A stretch of 64,000 nt of DNA from Rhodanobacter sp. AS-Z3 (GCF_029224025.1 NZ_CP119392.1:233501-297500); one strand, 5' to 3'. Positions 17,937 to 26,921 are shown, counted from the first letter of the stretch. The notes: generated by a model not told the origin, from the letters alone. Translations and numbers: made by a program.

Positions 17937-19670
17937 TCAGCCTTCCTGCGTGACGCGCAGGACCTCTTCCAGTGTGGTGATGCCGGCCACCGCCTTGGCA
18001 ATGCCGTCTTCATACATGGTGCGCATGCCTTCGGCGCGCGCCTGCTTTTCGATGTCGCCTTCGTTGGCACGCTGCATCACCAGTCGGCGCAGCGGATCGC
18101 TCATGGTCAGGAACTCCATGATCGCGCGACGCCCGCGATAGCCGCTCGGATTGGCCGCGCTGCTGCCCGGCTTCCACAAGCGGATCGGGCGTTCGTCCGT
18201 GTACTTGTGCAGTTCGAACTGCTCGATCACCTCGGGCAGGGCCTCGTAGGCAATCGCGGTTTCCGGGTCGAGCCGACGCACCAGTCGCTGCGCCAGGATG
18301 CCGTTGATGGTGGAGCCGAGCAGGTAGTCTTCCACGCCCATGTCGAGCAGGCGGGTAACGCCGCCGGCGGCACTGTTGGTGTGCAGCGTCGACAACACCA
18401 GATGGCCGGTAAGTGCGGACTGGATCGCGATGCGGCAGGTTTCCAGGTCGCGCATTTCGCCGATCATGATCACGTCCGGGTCCTGCCGCATGATCGAACG
18501 CAGCGCGCCGGAGAAATCCAGCCCGATCTGCGGCTTGACCTGGATCTGGTTGATCCCTTCCAGCTGGTATTCGACCGGGTCCTCGACGGTGATGATCTTC
18601 ACGTCGTTGGTGTTGATCTGACTCAGTGCGGTGTACAGCGTGGTGGTCTTGCCCGAACCGGTCGGACCGGTGACCAGCAGGATGCCGTGCGGTTTTTGCA
18701 GCACGTCGACGAAGCGCTGCTTGAAACTGTCGGTGAAGCCCAGCGATTCGAAATCAAAGACTACCGATTCGCGATCCAGAATACGCATCACCACCGACTC
18801 GCCGAAACTGGTCGGCACGGTGGACACGCGCAGGTCGAGTTCCTTGCCCTGCACGCGCAACTGGATGCGGCCGTCTTGCGGCAAACGGCGCTCGGCGATG
18901 TTCAGCCGCGCCATGATCTTCACCCGCGATATCACCGCCGCGGTCGATGAGGATGGCGGCGCTTCCACTTCATGCAGTACACCGTCGATGCGGTAACGCA
19001 CCTTCAGGCGATTCTCGAATGGCTCGATGTGCACGTCCGACGCGCGCTGTTCGACTGCGCGCTGCAGAATCAGGTTGACCAGCCGGATCACCGGCGCCTC
19101 GGAGGCGAGGTCGCGCAGGTGTTCGACGTCATCCTCTTCGGCGGCGCTGCCGTCGAGGTTTTCCACGATGGTGCCCATCGCCGAACGGCCGCTGCCGTAA
19201 TACCGTTCGATCAGCCCATCGATTTCCGAACGCAAGCCCACGCGCAACGCGACCGGCCGGCCGGCGGCCAGTTGCACCGCCTGCAACGGATAAGGATCGG
19301 CCGGGTCGGCCACGATCAAGGCCAGCCCGTGCGTTTCATCCTGCACCGGCACGACATGTTGTTGCTTGAGGAAACGCAGTGAGAGATCAAGGTCCGCTGG
19401 CGGCAATTCCGGCGCATCCCGTGCGGATAGCAACGGCACCTGCAGCAGGTCGGCCCAGGCTTCCGCCAGGTCACGCTCGGAGACCAACCCAAGACGGGCC
19501 ATCAGCGTGGTCAACGTGCCTTCGACCGACTCTTCGTGCAGCCGTCGCGCCCGCAGCAGATCGCCGTCTTTCAGACGACCCCGTGCCACCAGCCACGCGC
19601 AGACTTCCGTCTCGCGATCCTCTACGGCCAGGCCCCCCTCGCCGATGGCCGGCTCAAAAACTGCCGACAT
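17937..19670 (-). CDS. gspE: Type II secretion ATPase GspE (XpsE-like)
   Basis: A 577-aa protein from ATG 19670, which has GGAGTGG just upstream; an in-frame GTG lies at 19682. An N-terminal XpsE-N/MshEN-like domain (about 20-160) is followed by the ATPase core. Visible motifs are Walker A (GPTGSGKTT, about 335-343), the Asp box (ITVEDPVEY), Walker B (DPDVIMIGEMRD) and the His box (STLHTN). The region where many GspE and PilB proteins bind zinc through two CxxC pairs has no cysteines: LVRRLDPETAIAYEA and GSSAANPSGYRGRR stand in their place. It powers pseudopilus assembly in the cytoplasm, docked to GspL and GspF. First gene of the operon. Confidence 0.95.
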   Translation of the reverse strand: MSAVFEPAIGEGGLAVEDRETEVCAWLVARGRLKDGDLLRARRLHEESVEGTLTTLMARLGLVSERDLAEAWADLLQVPLLSARDAPELPPADLDLSLRFLKQQHVVPVQDETHGLALIVADPADPYPLQAVQLAAGRPVALRVGLRSEIDGLIERYYGSGRSAMGTIVENLDGSAAEEDDVEHLRDLASEAPVIRLVNLILQRAVEQRASDVHIEPFENRLKVRYRIDGVLHEVEAPPSSSTAAVISRVKIMARLNIAERRLPQDGRIQLRVQGKELDLRVSTVPTSFGESVVMRILDRESVVFDFESLGFTDSFKQRFVDVLQKPHGILLVTGPTGSGKTTTLYTALSQINTNDVKIITVEDPVEYQLEGINQIQVKPQIGLDFSGALRSIMRQDPDVIMIGEMRDLETCRIAIQSALTGHLVLSTLHTNSAAGGVTRLLDMGVEDYLLGSTINGILAQRLVRRLDPETAIAYEALPEVIEQFELHKYTDERPIRLWKPGSSAANPSGYRGRRAIMEFLTMSDPLRRLVMQRANEGDIEKQARAEGMRTMYEDGIAKAVAGITTLEEVLRVTQEG

Positions 19671-19793
19671 GTTCCACTCCACTCAACGCGTGCGATAGCG
19701 TCAACGCCGTCTGCGGCGCATCAGTAAACGGCATTGGTATCACATCACGCCGACAACTTGCGAGCACAACACTCACGCTCGCCTGAACTGCTG

Positions 19794-19831
19794 GCCGGGT
19801 CGGCGCCCTCAAGGTGCCGACCCGGCGTTTT
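19794..19831. terminator. Strong hairpin between the gspE promoter region and the adhesin gene
   Basis: A perfect 11-bp stem (GCCGGGTCGGC at 19794-19804, GCCGACCCGGC at 19816-19826) is followed on the plus strand by GTTTT. It sits 13 bp past the adhesin stop codon. The T-run is on the strand opposite to adhesin transcription, so for the adhesin it may act only as a 3'-end-protecting hairpin. The rest of 19671-19843 must hold the gspE promoter; I could not pick one with confidence. Confidence 0.5.
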
Positions 19832-19843
19832 CGTTGACGGCTG

Positions 19844-22432
19844 TTACCAGCCAATCCCCAGACCCACGCCACCGGATGTCTCGTTGCCGGTAACCGCTGC
19901 ACCAAAGGTCAGATTCGCCTTCGGTGACACCTGCCGCGAGTAGCCCACCGCCAGCGCAGCGCGGTCGCCGTAGCCGCCTACACCAACGCCCAGACGATTG
20001 GTGGTGTTGATGCCCTGCGTACTGAACGCCATCTGCGCCATCGCCGTGCCCATCGCACCGACCTGGTCCAGCCGCTTGTCCACGGCATGGAACTGCCTGT
20101 TCATGTCGCTGCGCAGCGAACTGACATCCGCCGTGCTCGCCAGCGTACCGAACTTCTGATCGGTGTAGGCATTCGCGCTCTGCAAGGTCTGCTGTGCGTT
20201 CGCATCGCTATAGTCTTTTGCGGTCACCAGCGCCTGTTGTACCTGCCCGTAGTTGGAGGCGTCAGATGCCTGGGTACCGGCGGCCACATTGGTGATCTGT
20301 CGACCTTGAGCTGCCGTACCCACCGACACCGTATTGGCGCGATCAGCGAGTGAACCTTGCCCGAGGGCCACGGCATCCGCAGCGGTCACCGAAGCGCCTT
20401 CACCCACAGCCACTGCATTGGTCGCCGCCACCGCTATCACGGTATTCGCACCTACCGCGGTGCTGCCGTCTGCGTTGACCTGCGCGTTGCCGCCAAGCGC
20501 CGTATCGTTGGGACCGGCGGCATAACTGTCGGCGCCAATCGCGGTGCCATGATCACCGCCCACCGTCGCGTGGGCGCCGATCGCCACACCCTGCGAACCC
20601 GCCGCCACGGATGCATCGTCGTGGCCATCACCAGCGGTGTCGATTGCCACGGCTCCCAGTTCCATCGTGTTCTGCTGCAAGTCGCCAATCTGACCTTCGA
20701 TGGTGCCGACGCGGCCATCCAGTGCGCTGATGGCGGAGGTATTGGTGGAAATCGCCGCCGTGTTGATCGAAATGGCGTCAGTATTCGTTGCAATGGCCGC
20801 CGTGTTGGTGGCGATCGCGTCAGTGTTGGTCGAAATCGCCGCGGTATTGGTGGCGATTGCTGCGGTGTTTCCGCTCACATCCGAACCCGTCTGGATGATC
20901 TGCGACTGCACGTCCTGCAACTGGCCAAGGTTCACCGCATCGGTGAGTTCCGTGCCTGCCGCAACATTGGTGATCTGTCGCTCGTAACCGGCGCTGCCGA
21001 CCGAAACCGTGTTCGCGCGATCAGCCAGCGATTGGGCACCCAAGGCCACTGAATTGGTAGCGACCGCCTGAACCCATGCGCCAGAGCCCAACGCCGTTCC
21101 GTTTTGCGCATCGGAACCCGCCAACCAGCCGATCGCCGACGCGTAGTCGGCGGTGGCAAAGCTGCCTGCACCGAGCGCCACCGAACCTGTACCGGTAGCT
21201 TCGGTGGCAAAACTGCGTCCAGCAGCGGAGCCGCCCAGCGCCACGCTCTCAGCGCCGCTGGCCGTGCTGCTCTCACCCAGAGCCACACTGCTCAGGCCCG
21301 CCGATGCCGCGAACGCACCCGCAGCCAGCGAGTACTTCCCATCGGCCTCGGTGCCATAGCCCATGGCGGAGGACAGCAACCCTTGGGCCAGGCTGTATGC
21401 ACCCACGGCAATGGCGCCCGAGTTGAGCGCACCGCTGTTGAAACCCAACGCCACCGACTGTTGTGCAACCGCGCCACCGTAGCCGTTGGAGGTCTGCGAA
21501 CCCATCGCAATGGCGTAGGCCCCATCGGCGGAGCTATCCGCACCGATCGCGGTGGCACTGTTGCCTTTGGCAGAAGCATTGGCACCCAGCGCTGCGGAAC
21601 TGGTGCCCTGCGCCACCGAATTGCTACCTACGGCAGTCGCCGAGTCGGCACCGGTATACGCTGCACCACCCAGTGAGGTGGAACCCGCGCCGATCGCGAA
21701 TGCACCATTGCCGACAGCGGTTGAATTCTCACCCATGCCAGCGGCCTGATAACCCAAGGCCATCGCACCACGCCCCTCGGCGGCGGCAATCGAGCCCAGG
21801 GCAATCGAACCTTCACCCTGCGCTTCGGTGGCGAGGTAGTTGTTGTTCGGATCAGGGTCACCACCGCCAATGGCGATGCTGCCGCGGTCGGTAGCCTGCG
21901 CGTTCGCACCCAGTGCCACGCTGTTATAGCCGTCGGCGCCGGCATTGACGCCACCGGCGAACGAACCCTGACCGGTGGCATAGGACAACGCGCCCACCGC
22001 CGTACTGTCGGCGCCATCGGCGCCGGCACCCGCACCCACCGCAGTGGCACCAAAGCCACTCGCCTCGGTGGTATAGACAGTACCGTCAGTGTCGGTATAG
22101 GCGCCGCCTACGGCTGTTGCCGACTCGGCTGTGGCGCTGGCATTGGAACCGATCGCGCTGGCGTTGTCACCGGTGGCCGTTGCATCAACTCCGCAGACGA
22201 AACTGCCATCACCGACCGGAGTCGCCGGCACGGTGGTGGTGGTTCCGTCCGTCGTATAGGTGCAGCCAGCGGCGGCCGTCTGAGCGTGCACGGTGAACGG
22301 CGTCAGGCCCAACATCAGTGCACCGGCGATCAATTTGCGGCGGGTACCCCGACTGCGGCTGTGCGCCAGTTCCGAGGCCACCACCATCGCGCCCAGCGCG
22401 GCATTCCATATTTTGCTGTGAATCTTGTTCAT
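19844..22432 (-). CDS. Trimeric autotransporter adhesin (YadA/Hia-like, type Vc)
   Basis: An 862-aa protein from ATG 22432 (GGGAG 8 bp upstream; an in-frame GTG at 22438 is too close to that site). The extended signal peptide (ESPR) is clear: MNKIHSKIWNAALGAMVVAS, then a hydrophobic core to about 50. The passenger has many YadA-head-type 14-16-residue repeats (S-V-A-L-G-x-N/S-A-x-A). Two neck/HIM-type connectors follow (RANTVSVGS..RQITNVAAGT..DAVNLGQ and a second copy), with a short coiled-coil stalk between them built of NTxAI(S/A)T heptads (about 525-575). A second small head precedes the final stalk and the C-terminal YadA anchor, ending GGVGLGIGW. Such proteins trimerise and mediate attachment or autoagglutination. 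Confidence 0.93.
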   Translation of the reverse strand: MNKIHSKIWNAALGAMVVASELAHSRSRGTRRKLIAGALMLGLTPFTVHAQTAAAGCTYTTDGTTTTVPATPVGDGSFVCGVDATATGDNASAIGSNASATAESATAVGGAYTDTDGTVYTTEASGFGATAVGAGAGADGADSTAVGALSYATGQGSFAGGVNAGADGYNSVALGANAQATDRGSIAIGGGDPDPNNNYLATEAQGEGSIALGSIAAAEGRGAMALGYQAAGMGENSTAVGNGAFAIGAGSTSLGGAAYTGADSATAVGSNSVAQGTSSAALGANASAKGNSATAIGADSSADGAYAIAMGSQTSNGYGGAVAQQSVALGFNSGALNSGAIAVGAYSLAQGLLSSAMGYGTEADGKYSLAAGAFAASAGLSSVALGESSTASGAESVALGGSAAGRSFATEATGTGSVALGAGSFATADYASAIGWLAGSDAQNGTALGSGAWVQAVATNSVALGAQSLADRANTVSVGSAGYERQITNVAAGTELTDAVNLGQLQDVQSQIIQTGSDVSGNTAAIATNTAAISTNTDAIATNTAAIATNTDAISINTAAISTNTSAISALDGRVGTIEGQIGDLQQNTMELGAVAIDTAGDGHDDASVAAGSQGVAIGAHATVGGDHGTAIGADSYAAGPNDTALGGNAQVNADGSTAVGANTVIAVAATNAVAVGEGASVTAADAVALGQGSLADRANTVSVGTAAQGRQITNVAAGTQASDASNYGQVQQALVTAKDYSDANAQQTLQSANAYTDQKFGTLASTADVSSLRSDMNRQFHAVDKRLDQVGAMGTAMAQMAFSTQGINTTNRLGVGVGGYGDRAALAVGYSRQVSPKANLTFGAAVTGNETSGGVGLGIGW

Positions 22433-22561
22433 TGCCACTCTCCCAGATGCCTCGCCACCGTCACGGCAGAGCGCACGGCAGGGCAGGCGTTGTCTTTTCG
22501 GATTGCTTCAAAGGGCGCCATCCACGAAGGATCTGGCGACCCGTCTCCGCACAAGCGGAGT

Positions 22562-22589
22562 CGCGCAACGACCGCACGGTCGCTGCGCG
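22562..22589 (-). terminator. Inverted repeat after the M4 peptidase gene
   Basis: CGCGCAACGACCG and CGGTCGCTGCGCG (one mismatch) form a hairpin about 14 bp past the M4 stop codon, and a smaller CTCCGC/GCGGAG hairpin lies next to it. There is no T-run, so it is a weak or rho-assisted terminator at best. Confidence 0.4.
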
Positions 22590-22602
22590 GGTTGAGCGCG
22601 GC

Positions 22603-24201
22603 TTACCTCGGCGCGCTGTCGCAGGTCACGCCCACTTCGGCGAAGGCGGCGGCCACGTCAGCCTCGGCGTAGCTGCGATCCACCGCAGCCTGTTCGACGC
22701 CACAGGCACCGCCGTTGAAGGTCTCGTTCGGCGCCCAGTACAGTGCATTGGCGTCATGGAAGACCTCGAAGGCCATCTTCGTATCCCAACCATGGGACGT
22801 GGCCAGGTTGCAGAACGCGCGATTGTAGACACCGCTGGTGTAGTGCACGTCGAGGCTGTCGTTGTACTGCGCGGCGTTGTCGATCGAGGCGCCATCGTTG
22901 CTGGGCGTGCACATGTCACGCAGCGCCGCCATACCCAGCAGCGGAACCGTTGCCGGCTTGACGATGTCGGCTCCGACCATGAAGTCGTTGCTGCCGCGGT
23001 CATAGAATTTGACGGCCTCGCCTGCCATGTCCGAGAACGCCTCGTTCATGCCGCCGGACTGGCCGGTGTATTCCAGACCCGAATGCTGTTCGGTGAAACC
23101 GTGACTGATTTCATGACCGGTGATGTCCAGCACCACGAACGGATAGAAGTACTCGTCGCCGTCGCCAAAGACCATTTCGCTGCCGTCCCAGAACGCGTTC
23201 TCGTAATGGGTGCCGTAATGCACCCACATCGACAAGCGCATCGGTGAACCATCACCATTCTGCAGCGGCGGGGTACCGAACCAGTTGTTGTACATGTCGT
23301 ACACCACACCACCGAAATGGTGAGCGTCGTTGATCGGCGAGAACGCACCGTTGATCGCGTCGCCAAAGCTGTTCCACTGCGCCGGATTGCTACCCGCGCA
23401 ACCGAATGCCCACTGCGTGACACGCTGGCCACCGGCGAGGTTGTAGGTTGCCACTTCGTCGTTCTGCAGGTAGCAGGTGTTGCCCACACGCTGCGCGCTG
23501 AGCAGCTCGCGGCCCGGGCCGGAGTTGTCGTAGTGATAAAGCCCGGTCAACTCGTTGCCGCCGGGGCCGGTGGCCGCAACCGCCACCGGCATGGTGCTGC
23601 CGCCCGGCGGACGACGACCATCGGTCAGACCATTCCACTGCTTGAGCACCGCGCCGGTGTTGGCGTCGATGATGGCGGTGGGTCGCGACAGACGACCGTG
23701 GTTGTCCACCACGTACGAAACCCGATAGACCAACCGCGCCACGCCACCATCTTGCGGATAGACGAACAGCTTGCTGTCGACGTTGCGCGTCTGCAGCGCC
23801 GCATCACCCATATGCTGATGCAGCGCGCGCTGCGCGAGTACCGCGGAAAGCCGCGGCTGCACCGATGCAAGCGAGGCGCCAAGGTCACGCTCTGCCGCAC
23901 CCGTTACCGAGAGCACTGAGCCACGCGTATTGCGCTCCACCACCAGGCTGCGACCGTAAACCGGTACCCCGCGATAGTCCTGGCGTTCGCGCGATTTGAG
24001 CGTGCCGCGCGCTGTCCGATGCTGGCGTTCGGCGACAAAGGTCGAGCCGGAACCCAGGCCCAGGCGACTGGCCAGCGCCGAAGAAGCGACCGGCCCCAGC
24101 GCACGCGCCTGGATGTCGACTTTTGCTGCCGCCATGCACAGCGGCGCGGCGGCGCCACCCAGAATAGCCAGCAGCGCACCCGCGAGTTTCTTGTTGAGCA
24201 T
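22603..24201 (-). CDS. Secreted M4-family metallopeptidase (thermolysin/vibriolysin type)
   Basis: A 532-aa preproenzyme. A signal peptide (about 1-25) is followed by an FTP/PepSY propeptide to about 200. The catalytic domain holds the zinc motif H363-E-I-S-H367, the third ligand E387 (GGMNEAFSDMAG) and the transition-state His453 (DVHYTSGVYNRAF). Several cysteines suggest disulfides, fitting an extracellular enzyme. Such elastase-like neutral proteases of Pseudomonas, Vibrio and Xanthomonas are classical type II secretion substrates, and the secretion operon lies close by. It ends soon after the peptidase domain with no added binding domain. It is divergent from tatD. Confidence 0.93.
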   Translation of the reverse strand: MLNKKLAGALLAILGGAAAPLCMAAAKVDIQARALGPVASSALASRLGLGSGSTFVAERQHRTARGTLKSRERQDYRGVPVYGRSLVVERNTRGSVLSVTGAAERDLGASLASVQPRLSAVLAQRALHQHMGDAALQTRNVDSKLFVYPQDGGVARLVYRVSYVVDNHGRLSRPTAIIDANTGAVLKQWNGLTDGRRPPGGSTMPVAVAATGPGGNELTGLYHYDNSGPGRELLSAQRVGNTCYLQNDEVATYNLAGGQRVTQWAFGCAGSNPAQWNSFGDAINGAFSPINDAHHFGGVVYDMYNNWFGTPPLQNGDGSPMRLSMWVHYGTHYENAFWDGSEMVFGDGDEYFYPFVVLDITGHEISHGFTEQHSGLEYTGQSGGMNEAFSDMAGEAVKFYDRGSNDFMVGADIVKPATVPLLGMAALRDMCTPSNDGASIDNAAQYNDSLDVHYTSGVYNRAFCNLATSHGWDTKMAFEVFHDANALYWAPNETFNGGACGVEQAAVDRSYAEADVAAAFAEVGVTCDSAPR

Positions 24202-24402
24202 TCTTGAACCCCCAAAATACAGACAAACGATTCGCCCGCGTCGATGCCGGGGCCTCGACGTTCAAGCGACTTGAATTCACCATCCCCCCGGATTGGCGAG
24301 TGCCTGAAACTAGAGCCCCGTCACAGACCTGTCTATGGGAAAATTTCCGAGATCGCTTCCAGCCCAACAGGGTTGACGAACTTCATCTCTCGCAGGTCTG
24401 TC

Positions 24403-25206
24403 ATGCAGCTCATTGATATCGGCGCCAACCTCGGCCACGAATCCTTCCAGCACGATTTCGACGACATGCTGTTGCGCGCGCGGCGCCACGGGGTCGAACG
24501 GTTGATCGTCACCGGTGCTTCGGCGGAAGGTAGCCGACACGCGCTGGCTATCGCGCACGCGCAGCCACTGCGACTGTTTGCCACAGCCGGCGTGCATCCC
24601 CACCACGCGATCGACTACGACGACGCAACCGACTCCTTGCTGCGCGAACTGGCGGGTGATCCATCGGTGCGTGCCGTGGGTGAAACCGGGCTCGACTACA
24701 ACCGCAACTACTCGCCGCGCGATGTGCAGTTGCAGGTATTCGAACGTCAACTGCAGATCGCGGTGGACCTGCGGATGCCGCTGTTCCTGCACCAGCGCGA
24801 CGCCCACGACGATTTCGTCGCACTGTTGCGCCGTTATCGCGAAAATATTCCCGGCGCGGTCGTCCATTGCTTCACCGACACCGGCGAAGCCTTGCGTGAC
24901 TACCTGGCGCTGGACTGCCATATCGGCATCACCGGCTGGATCTGCGATGAGCGGCGCGGCACCCATTTGCGCGAACTTGTGCGCGAGATTCCAGCCAACC
25001 GATTGATGATCGAAACCGATGCACCGTACCTGTTGCCGCGCACGGTACGACCCCAGCCGGCGCACCGACGCAACGAGCCGATGTACCTGAAACATATCTG
25101 CGAAGAGGTCGCCCGCGATCGCGGCGAGAGCGTGGAGGTCACGGCGGCAAACAGCACGGCGACGGCCGTGGCGTTCTTTGGCCTAGGGACGCAGGACATC
25201 AAGTAG
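24403..25206 (+). CDS. tatD: TatD family metal-dependent DNase
   Basis: A 267-aa TIM-barrel metallohydrolase. ATG 24403 is chosen because the protein then begins MQLIDIGANL, the TatD-proper N-terminus (DIGxNL rather than DTHCHL). Metal-site motifs are GVHPHHAID, GETGLDYNRN, FLHQRDAHDD, VVHCFTDTG and IETDAPYLLPR. TatD has 3'-5' exonuclease activity and is linked to DNA repair after oxidative damage. Its last codons and stop (T-Q-D-I-K-stop) lie inside a palindromic repeat that also supplies the tail of the methyltransferase gene at 25795. The longer open frame upstream has no family similarity. Confidence 0.93.
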   Translation: MQLIDIGANLGHESFQHDFDDMLLRARRHGVERLIVTGASAEGSRHALAIAHAQPLRLFATAGVHPHHAIDYDDATDSLLRELAGDPSVRAVGETGLDYNRNYSPRDVQLQVFERQLQIAVDLRMPLFLHQRDAHDDFVALLRRYRENIPGAVVHCFTDTGEALRDYLALDCHIGITGWICDERRGTHLRELVREIPANRLMIETDAPYLLPRTVRPQPAHRRNEPMYLKHICEEVARDRGESVEVTAANSTATAVAFFGLGTQDIK

Positions 25207-25227
25207 CAACTTAATGCCCTCCGTCCC
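25186..25227 (+). repeat. 42-bp palindromic repeat, copy A (bracketing rluE)
   Basis: An imperfect palindrome starting GGGACGCAGGACATCAAGT, loop AGCA, and ending in ACTTAATGCCCTCCGTCCC. It matches the reverse complement of 25774-25815 at 37 of 42 positions, and all five differences are transitions. It covers the last six codons and stop of tatD and ends exactly next to the rluE stop codon. It resembles a REP-type element. Confidence 0.8.
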
Positions 25228-25764
25228 TCATCGCCCCAGCTGGCGGGTTTCACCCGGCAACAAGCCATCCAGCACATGCTCGCCAATCTGCACGCGAATC
25301 AGCCGCAGCGTGGGGAAGCCCACCGCCGCGGTCATCCGGCGCACCTGGCGATTGCGCCCTTCACGCAAGGTGAGCGTGATCCAGCTGGTCGGAATGGCCT
25401 TGCGGAAACGCACGGGCGGATCGCGCGGCCACAGCCACGCCGGCTCATCGACACGGGCTGCCTCGGCTGGCAGCGTCGGGCCATCGCTCAATAGCAGCCC
25501 GCAGGAAAGCGCTTGCAAGGCCACCGCATCGACGTTGCCATCCAGCTGCGCCAGATAGGTCTTGGCCTGCTTGTGGCGCGGATCGGTAAGCCGGTGCGCC
25601 AGCTTCCCGTCGTCGGTCAGCAGCAGCAGGCCTTCGCTGTCTTGATCGAGACGTCCAGCCGCATACACGTCCTTCTCTCGCACGTAGTCGGCCAGCGTAC
25701 GCCGGCCACGATCGTCGGTGAACTGACAGAGCACGCCAAACGGCTTGTTGAGGGCAATCAGCAT
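25228..25764 (-). CDS. rluE: 23S rRNA pseudouridine synthase RluE-type
   Basis: A 178-aa short pseudouridine synthase of the RsuA/RluE branch without an S4 domain. The catalytic Asp40 lies in [18 protein letters not shown]. The motifs LNKPFGVL at the start and [22 protein letters not shown] near the end are typical. RluE modifies U2457 of 23S rRNA in Escherichia coli. The gene is bracketed by two inverted 42-bp repeats: the stop codon abuts copy A, and copy B begins 10 bp upstream of the ATG, where the ribosome site should be. Its promoter must therefore lie in or beyond copy B. Confidence 0.9.
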   Translation of the reverse strand: MLIALNKPFGVLCQFTDDRGRRTLADYVREKDVYAAGRLDQDSEGLLLLTDDGKLAHRLTDPRHKQAKTYLAQLDGNVDAVALQALSCGLLLSDGPTLPAEAARVDEPAWLWPRDPPVRFRKAIPTSWITLTLREGRNRQVRRMTAAVGFPTLRLIRVQIGEHVLDGLLPGETRQLGR

Positions 25765-25773
25765 GGCTAGATC

Positions 25774-25815
25774 GGGACGGAGAGCGTCAAATTGCTACTT
25801 GATGCCCTGCGTCCC
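25774..25815 (-). repeat. 42-bp palindromic repeat, copy B (bracketing rluE)
   Basis: The inverted partner of 25186-25227. Read on the minus strand it starts GGGACGCAGGGCATCAAGT and ends CTCTCCGTCCC, itself an imperfect palindrome with an AGCA loop. It encodes the last residues (T-Q-G-I-K) and stop of the methyltransferase gene and fills the region just upstream of rluE. Confidence 0.8.
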
Positions 25816-26739
25816 CGCCGCCGAAGCTTCCGGCTTGACGAATTTCAGCGTCATCCGATCTGACTCGCCAATGGCCTGGTACCTGGCCTTGTCCTGGTCA
25901 CCCAGACTCAATGTCGGCGGCAGCGTCCACACGCCCTTCGGATAGTCGCGCGTGTCCTTCGGATTCGCATTGACCTCGCTGCTCGCGGCCAGCACGAAAC
26001 CCGCGTCCGTCGCCAGCTTCACCACGTACGCCACGGGTAGATAGCCGCTTTCTTTCACCGCTTCCAGCGCGGCATCGTCGGCCGCGCGGTGATCGACCAC
26101 GCCGAGCACACCGCCGGGCTTGAGCACGCTGAAGAACGCCTTGAACATGGCCGGTGCCGAGTTGGCCATCACCCAGTTGTGCACATTGCGGAAAGTAAGC
26201 ACTGCGTCGGCTGAGCCGGGTGGACCGAAGACCGGCGCAGCCGGGTCGAACTGGACGATGCGTGCCTTGCCGTAATGGCCCGGGTCGGCCGCAAACTTGC
26301 GCCGCAAGGCGCTGTCATCGGCGCGAGATTCGGCGTCTTTTGCCGGTGCATTTTCCGCGCCGATATAGTGGCCGTTGTCGTTCAGCAGGGGAGCGAGGAT
26401 TTCCGCGTACCAGCCACCCGCCGGGGTAATTTCAATGACCGTCTGGTCGGGATGCAGGCCAAAGAACTGCAAGGTTTCCTTGGGATGACGATAGGTGTCA
26501 CGCGCCTTGTGGGCAGCAGAGCGCCAACTGCCGGCGAGTACGTTGTCGAGCTGCAACGCAGTGAAATCACGGGCACTGGTCGGCGGTACCAAGTCATCCA
26601 CCGGCTGATCCGCACCCGTTGCTGCCGGCTGTGCCTGTTGGGTCGCGGCAAATACCGGCATGCCTATCGACGAGCCCATCAGCAGGGCAGCGGCCATGGC
26701 TAACCAGGACTTGCTTGTCTTTGCGTTTGTACGAATCAC
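25795..26739 (-). CDS. Predicted exported class I SAM-dependent methyltransferase
   Basis: A 314-aa protein with a clear Sec signal peptide (basic MIRTNAKTSKSW, core AMAAALLMGSSIGMPVFA, cleavage near 32). The methyltransferase fold follows: motif I region TVIEITPAGGWYAEILAPLL, an acidic AENAPAK, LTFRNVHNW, and FSVLKPGGVLGVVDHR. It fits the COG4798-like predicted methyltransferases, some of which carry signal peptides. S-adenosylmethionine is normally cytoplasmic, so an exported enzyme is puzzling; the substrate is unknown. It sits upstream of rluE on the same strand with a palindromic repeat between. Confidence 0.78.
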   Translation of the reverse strand: MIRTNAKTSKSWLAMAAALLMGSSIGMPVFAATQQAQPAATGADQPVDDLVPPTSARDFTALQLDNVLAGSWRSAAHKARDTYRHPKETLQFFGLHPDQTVIEITPAGGWYAEILAPLLNDNGHYIGAENAPAKDAESRADDSALRRKFAADPGHYGKARIVQFDPAAPVFGPPGSADAVLTFRNVHNWVMANSAPAMFKAFFSVLKPGGVLGVVDHRAADDAALEAVKESGYLPVAYVVKLATDAGFVLAASSEVNANPKDTRDYPKGVWTLPPTLSLGDQDKARYQAIGESDRMTLKFVKPEASAAGTQGIK

Positions 26740-26921
26740 CGTTGACTCCTAGGCATGCTGACGACCGGGCAGATTGCAATATCGCGAAGAGCATGTGCAG
26801 ACGAGGTAGACGGCCCGGAGCGCGCGCAGGCAAGTCGCAAGCTTCTCATCAATGAAGAGGGCGGCGCGGTTGCGGGAATGGCTTTGGGCATGACGCGTCT
26901 GCAGGCAGCGAAGCAACCAAC

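Noticed and set aside
16718-18070. Longer gspF reading of 450 codons
   Set aside because: The first 45 codons lie within gspE and show no similarity to GspF; the GTG at 17935 gives the correct N-terminus.
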